DNA of 64,000 nt from positions 2,528,327 through 2,592,326 of the forward strand of contig NW_004624743.1 in NCBI RefSeq assembly GCF_000247695.1. Reading direction: 5' to 3'. The notes under the pieces were generated by a model. It was not told where the DNA came from, did not search any database, and was given only the letters and a program-made list of their open reading frames with translations. Each line of letters begins with the position of its first letter. Within the stretch, counting starts at the first letter, position 1. The position numbers and the translations under genes were made by a program. Shown in pieces: positions 59,218 to 64,000 of this stretch. The DNA comes from Heterocephalus glaber (lineage: Eukaryota > Chordata > Mammalia > Rodentia > Bathyergidae).

Positions 59218-61245
59218 GTTTTTTTTTTTTTTTTTTTGGTTATAATTCACATACATAAACAACACTATTTGAATGTATATAGTGAGTGCTTTTCATAGCT
59301 TCACAACATTGTGTGGCCATCATCACTACAGAACTCTAGAGCATCTTTATCATCACTTAAAGAAGTCCTGTCAGCAGTCAGTCCCCATCTGTCCCTCCTC
59401 TCAGCCGCTGGCAGCCACCATCTTCCCCTTTGCGTTTGAAGATTGGCCTCTTCTGGAGATTGTATACCAACGCAGCCACACAATGGGTGATGCTTCAGTT
59501 GGCCTGAGGGTTTGAGGTTCACTTATGTTGTAGCATGTGCAAGTATTTCATTCCCTTGATGGCTGAGGAACATGCCATCATATACATCACCACATTCTGA
59601 TCATCTGTTCATCAGCTAATGGGACGCTTTGATTGTTTCCACTTTGGGGCTGTTATCGATAATACTACTGTGAACATTTGTGTATGTTTTGGTGTGAATA
59701 TATATTTTAAATTTCCTTGTGCATAGACCTAGCAATAGAATTGCTGGGTTATATAGTAACTACATGTCGATTTTTTTTTTTTTTTTTGGTACCAGAGATC
59801 GAACTCAGGTCCTTGCGCTTGCAAGGCAGGCGGCATAACCACTGAGCTAAATCCCCAGGCCCTACATGTTGAATTTTTAGTAACTGTCAAACTTTTTTTT
59901 GAAGAGGCTTTACCATTCTATGTTTCCACCAGCCATATGTGAGGATCTGATTTCTCCCTCTCCTTGCCAGCCACTTGTTATTGTCTGTCCTGTAAATTAT
60001 AGCTATCTTATTACGTCTGAAGCTGCATCTAACCGTGGCTTTTATTTACCTTTACCCAATGTCTAATGAGGTTGAGTATCTTCTCATGTGCTTATTGGCC
60101 ACTTGGGTGTCTTCTTGGCAGAAACTATGTCTGTATTTGAATCATTTGCATATTTTTAATTGGATTGTGCTTTTTAATTTTTGAATTATAAGAGATTATA
60201 ATATATTCTAAATACTAGAGCCTTATCAGATATATGAGTTGCAAACGTTCTTCCATTCTCTGGACTGTTGTTTCACTTTAATAGCATCCTTTGGCTCGCA
60301 AATGTTTTTAATGTTGATTAAGCCTAATTTTTCAATTCTCTTGTTTGTTTCTTTGCTTTAGATGTCACCTCTACAAACTTGTTACCTAATCTAAGGGTAC
60401 AAAGATTAAACCCTATGCGGTCTCCTGAGAGTTTAATGCCTTTAGCTTTTCAATTTAGATCTCTGATCTATTTTGACCTATTTTTAAATGTGGCTCCAGA
60501 AAGGAGTCCAAGTTCATTCTTCTGAGCATAGCTGCCCAGAAGTCCCGGAAGCATGGTTTGTGAAGTTATTCCTTTCTCAGTTGGCTGTGTTGGCCCCCTG
60601 GTCAGAAGTCAGTTGACTGCATGTGTATTTAAGCCTGGACTCTCAGTTCTGTTCCACTGATTCATGTGTCCATTCTTATGCCAGCGCCACTGTGCCTGGA
60701 TTACTGTGGTTTTACAGCAGTGAGGCTGAATTGTCATTTAATTTAATGGGGAAGTGTCAGTCTTCCAACTTCGTTAGGCTTTTTGAAGAGTACTTTTGAC
60801 AAGTTGGGGGCCCTTGCATTTCCATATGAAACTGATGATCAGTTTTTCAACATCTGCCAAAAAGTAATTGGAATTCAGACATTAACTGGGCGGAGATCAG
60901 TTTGGGGGACATTGATGTCTTAACAGTATCAAGTCTTCCAATTCAGGAGCCTTGAGCATCTCCCCCCTTTATTTCTTTTAATTTCTTTCAGCAATGCTGT
61001 GTAGTTTTCCAGGTTACAATTTTGACATTTCTTTCATTAAATTTATACTGCAGATAATTTCATTCTTTTTGATGCTCCTGTGAATGGAATTGTTCTCCTA
61101 GTTTCATTTCAGATTGTTTACTGTTAGTGTATAGAAATATAACTGACATCTCTGAGTTGACCTTGCCTCCTACCACTTTGCTGAACTCATCTATTAGCCC
61201 TAATATACCATGATGAGAATGTGTATTTTCTCTGTGTTTTCTGTA
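59218..61245 (-). mobile_element. Old LINE-1 (antisense), interrupted by one SINE
   Basis: The + strand runs from a T-rich 3' end (59218-59238) through 'ggttataattcacatacata', 'gtttccactttggggctgtt', 'cagatatatgagttgcaaac', 'tgtgtccattcttatgccag' and 'ctgccaaaaagtaattgg'-type blocks. Old and diverged; interrupted at 59771-59861. Confidence 0.75.
59771..59861 (-). mobile_element. ID-like tRNA-derived SINE
   Basis: The + strand has a poly-T tail, ggtaccagagatcgaactca, cttgcgcttgcaaggcaggc and ctgagctaaatccccaggcc. Flanks CTACATGTCGA and CTACATGTTGA (one mismatch) mark the target duplication. Confidence 0.92.
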
Positions 61246-61787
61246 GTTTCAGCCTTAATTTAAACTCTCTTCCCCAAAATCCCCAAAACCTAGTGGTCTA
61301 AGATGGCCTAAGACGTTCCTGATCTCATTTTCCCACATTGCAAGGACAAGCAACTGTTGTGTTTTAATTGAAGAAATTCCCAGAAGGGAACAGAACTAGA
61401 GCACTTTGTTGGGATTTGGGGGACTTAACTTACCCGAAACTTTTCTTAATTGCTGTTCTGCTTGATTTTGCACATAGACTTCTGAAGCCCAAGCATCCTA
61501 ATTTTGTGGAAGCGGCACTCAGTGTTTCATATGATCATTTGCCTTGAGCTCCTTGTGAGGACCAGGGTGTTGAGCAGACATTTCCAGGTGCACATATGCA
61601 CCCAGCTCCCGCCCTGATGCAGCTGGTTCTCCTGGTTCTCCAGTTTTCCTGCATAGGTTTCAGTTAAAAGCAGTCAAGTTCCTCTGGTCATTTCCACTAT
61701 TCTAAATGCTAATATTTATTCTTTTTTAGAAAGACATCTGTTTAAAATTTTGCAATTTTTGCTGGGAGTAATGGAGGATTTCTTTCT

Positions 61788-61876
61788 TTCTTTTTTTTTT
61801 TTTTGTATGGGAATTGAACTCGGGACCTTGCACTTGCGAGGCAGGCGGCAGAACCACTGAGCTAAATCCCTGGCCC
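61788..61876 (-). mobile_element. ID-like tRNA-derived SINE
   Basis: The + strand has a T-rich tail, gtatgggaattgaactcggg, cttgcacttgcgaggcaggc, ggcagaaccactgagctaaa and tccctggccc. Flanks are ATTTCTTT-like on both sides. Confidence 0.9.
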
Positions 61877-62099
61877 AGTATTTCTTTTACTATTAAAAGA
61901 AACCAAGGTCAGAAATCTCCAAGTTACACAAAACAGTGTCATCAGCATTAAGTAAAAATTTCCTGGGTGTGGATTTACTGACTTGGTTGAGTTTGCTCAA
62001 AACATGAAAGCCCTGTTTATTTCACGGTAGAATTTATGTGCTTGAGAAGGGTGGTCTCAAAACCTTTGTAATAAACTTCCAAGTGCTGATAACTCGAAT

Positions 62100-62235
62100 T
62101 TGTGTCATTAAGGTGTATTGAAAGGAGTGTGGACTTCAGAGGAACACAGGGGTAGGATTAAAGGCTAGATTTCCCCTTGAGAGTTCCATGTCCTGGACAA
62201 GTCACCAAAGCTATCTTGCCTGTTATTAATATACC
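62100..62235 (+). repeat. MIR relic
   Basis: Has gagtgtggacttcagaggaa, 'cctggacaagtcaccaaagc' and ttgcctgttattaatatacc, as in a MIR 5' half. Confidence 0.45.
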
Positions 62236-62299
62236 TAGACCAGCTTGCTTCCAGTTAGCGTTTGTCTGAGAACTCCTTACCCTTTAACTGTTAATCTTT

Positions 62300-62936
62300 G
62301 TCTGGATTATTTTTCCCCAACCAAAAGAATATTATTTCTTAAATCTGTATACAGTAAATTTTACTTTTTTGGTGTATAGCTCTGTAAGTTTTGAAACATT
62401 CATAGAAGTATGTATCTCTCATGAAAGTTAAGATACAGAACACTTCTTTCATCATCCCTCCACCCACATTTCCTTGTGTAGCCCCTGGTGGTCAACCTGT
62501 TCTCATGCCCCAAGATGTGTTCCGTCTTTATGTTGGATGCTTTCCACAGTAGTGCACTTGGATTTATATAGTTTATAGACATTTTAAAGTAACAGTTCTC
62601 TCACTTAGAAAACCGCATTAGAGACTTACTGCATTGCTGTAGACAACTACAGTTTATAGCTTGTTATTGTTGATTAATCCTCATTGTATGAGTGCTCAGC
62701 ATTCCGCTTATCCATTTGCCAGATAAAAGACCTCTGGATTGGTTCTGATCGGTGTAATTTTAAAAAATGACTATACACGTTCATGTACAGGTTTCTGTCA
62801 CTATATTTTTTCTTCCTCTTGAGTAAGTACTTAGGAGTAAGATTACTGATCCATGTGGCAAATACGTATTAGAAAATACAGACTATTTTCCAAAGAGTCT
62901 TTAACTATTTCAACCTCCAGCAGCAGTTTCTGAGCA
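62300..62936 (-). mobile_element. Old LINE-1 fragment (antisense)
   Basis: The + strand has 'gagactattttccaaagagt'-type and 'gtacttaggagtaagattac' blocks and 'tccgcttatccatttgccag', like an antisense L1 3' part. It meets an oppositely oriented L1 piece at about 62937. Confidence 0.6.
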
Positions 62937-63065
62937 TTCCCTAAGTGTCCATCAGCTGATGAGTGGATAAAGAAGATGCGGTACGTATATGCAGTAGAGT
63001 ACTATTCAGCCATAAAAAGAAAGAAATCCTGCCTGTGACAACGTGGAGATCCTGCTGGGTCATGA
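62937..63065 (+). mobile_element. LINE-1 fragment (sense), head-to-head with the previous one
   Basis: Reads aagtgtccatcagctgatga, gtggataaagaagatgcggt and 'agagtactattcagccataa', the sense ORF2 3' end. Confidence 0.75.
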
Positions 63066-63206
63066 TGGGTCATGTTGGATCTATAGGTCAATTTGGGAAG
63101 AATTAATATCTGAATGAGACTGTTCGACATGTGAGTAAAGTGTAGCTCTCCATCTTCATGTATCTTTTTCCTTTTTTCAGTAGTGTTTTACAGTGTTAAG
63201 CATAGA

Positions 63207-63309
63207 GTTGGGCATGGTGGCACACACCTGTAATCCCACCACTCAGGAGGATGGGGCAGGAGGGTCCCGAGTCCAAGGCCACCCTGGGCTACATAGCAAG
63301 ACCCTGTCT
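63207..63309 (+). mobile_element. Short B1-type SINE
   Basis: Starts gttgggcatggtggcacaca, has cctgtaatcccaccactcag and ctgggctacatagcaagacc. It lacks the middle duplication of typical B1 and runs straight into an ATCT repeat. Confidence 0.85.
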
Positions 63310-63310
63310 A

Positions 63311-63370
<60 letters not shown>
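63310..63370. repeat. (ATCT)15 microsatellite
   Basis: About 61 uninterrupted bases of ATCT units at the 3' end of a B1. The encoded SIYL repeats in the overlapping frame are an artefact. Confidence 0.95.
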
Positions 63371-63478
63371 GTCTTTTCAAAATCATTTACCTAATTATTT
63401 TGTTTTGGTATTACTGTAGTTAGGAGACTTAAAAATTTCCAATTCTAATTGTTCCATTGCTAGTATATAGAAGTACAG

Positions 63479-63561
63479 CTGGGGATTTACATCAGTGGCA
63501 CCTGAACCTTCCTCACAAGCACAAGGTCCTGAGTTTGATCCCCAGTGCCAGAAAAAAATAT
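63479..63561 (+). mobile_element. ID-like tRNA-derived SINE
   Basis: Body gctggggatttacatcagtg, gcacctgaaccttcctcaca, gtttgatccccagtgcc and an A-rich tail. Similar AGAAGTACAG / AGAAATACAG flanks suggest the target duplication. Confidence 0.88.
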
Positions 63562-63889
63562 ATACAGAAATACAGTGAACTTTTATATACTCTACATGTA
63601 TCTTGAGACCTTGCTAAACTCACTTGTTAGTTCTAGGAGCTTTGGTTTAGTTTGGGGCAGCATTTTCAATTTGGACAATTATTTTATCTATGATAAAAGA
63701 CAGTTTTGTTTCGTCCTTTCTAACCTATATGCTGTTCCTCCTGTTTCTCACCAGATTTCACTGGCTAGGACTTCCCGAATAACGTTGACTAGCAGTGTGA
63801 GGGCTTTGACAGTTTTATGTACCAACTTGGCGAGGTTGCATCACCCCAGTATATGGGCAAGTATTACTCCAAGTGTTTCTATAAAGGTT

Positions 63890-64000
63890 ATTTTTATTTT
63901 ATTTTTTTTCCATTAAGTTTATTGGTACATTTTAGGTATACAGTACAGTTACATTCATCATTGGGATCTTGTACCTTTACATGATGCATCTTGGTTCTTA
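63890..64000 (-). mobile_element. LINE-1 3' end (antisense), cut by window edge
   Basis: A T-rich stretch followed by aagtttattggtacatttta and acagttacattcatcattgg, the same 3'-UTR complement as left of the N gap at 22876. Confidence 0.75.

Larger units (their letters stand above)
46979..64000 (+). other. ATG10: ATG10 intron, partial (3' end outside window)
   Basis: Sequence downstream of the gtgaga donor. No exon matching the next ATG10 segment (the one with the HPC active-site Cys) was found, so this is inferred to be intron to the window edge. A possible cassette exon at 58597-58656 is listed separately. Confidence 0.6.

Noticed and set aside
46979..64000. Next ATG10 exon with the catalytic HPC cysteine
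   Set aside because: I looked for it and found no matching segment; it is probably beyond the window.

Overview
This is nuclear DNA from a mammal, most likely a rodent outside the mouse/rat group. The evidence is the intron-dominated layout, LINE-1 fragments of several ages, 7SL-derived B1-type SINEs, about twenty tRNA-derived ID-like SINEs (often with intact target-site duplications), MaLR-type LTRs, and ancient MIR/L2 relics. The ID-like family has a distinctive CCGCCTGCC body and a GTACC end, and it also occurs as B1+ID dimers. I cannot fix the species; a non-murid lineage such as Castorimorpha, Sciuridae or relatives would fit. There is an assembly gap (Ns) at 22909-23643.

The only protein-coding gene I can support is ATG10, the E2-like enzyme that conjugates ATG12 to ATG5 in autophagy. 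It lies on the + strand. Two internal coding exons are present, at 25214-25352 and 46881-46978. Both have good splice sites, and the reading phase carries across a 21.5-kb intron. They encode the middle of the E2-like fold. I did not find the start-codon exon(s) or the exon with the catalytic HPC cysteine; they probably lie outside the window or, less likely, were missed. Essentially the whole window is therefore ATG10 intron plus two exons.

Layout: 1-4.5 kb holds a Z-DNA-like tract, an L2 relic, a complete HAL1 (half-L1) retrotransposon with 67-bp 5' tandem repeats and perfect 18-bp target duplications, an L1 3' end and a MaLR LTR. 6-7.7 kb is an old antisense L1 with nested SINEs. 9.7-10.4 kb has a SINE beside an inverted pair of mariner-like transposase remnants. 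14-15.6 kb has two relics of one DNA-transposon family. 18.7-20.5 kb is an old L1 carrying a B1 and a palindromic MITE. 21.3-24 kb has L1 pieces, a MaLR LTR and the gap. 25-35 kb is mostly unique intron with an ATG10 exon and few repeats. 36-42.3 kb is L1-dense, including a textbook twin-primed L1 nested inside an older L1. 42.8-47.8 kb holds MIR, L2 and SINE copies and the second ATG10 exon. 48-53 kb is mostly unique, with a possible conserved noncoding stretch near 51.1-51.4 kb. 53-64 kb alternates old L1, MIR and SINEs, plus a possible in-frame 60-bp cassette exon at 58597-58656.

I saw no evidence for CRISPR arrays, genuine tRNA or rRNA genes, operons or a second gene. The longest open frames are either runs of N or chance and repeat-derived frames.
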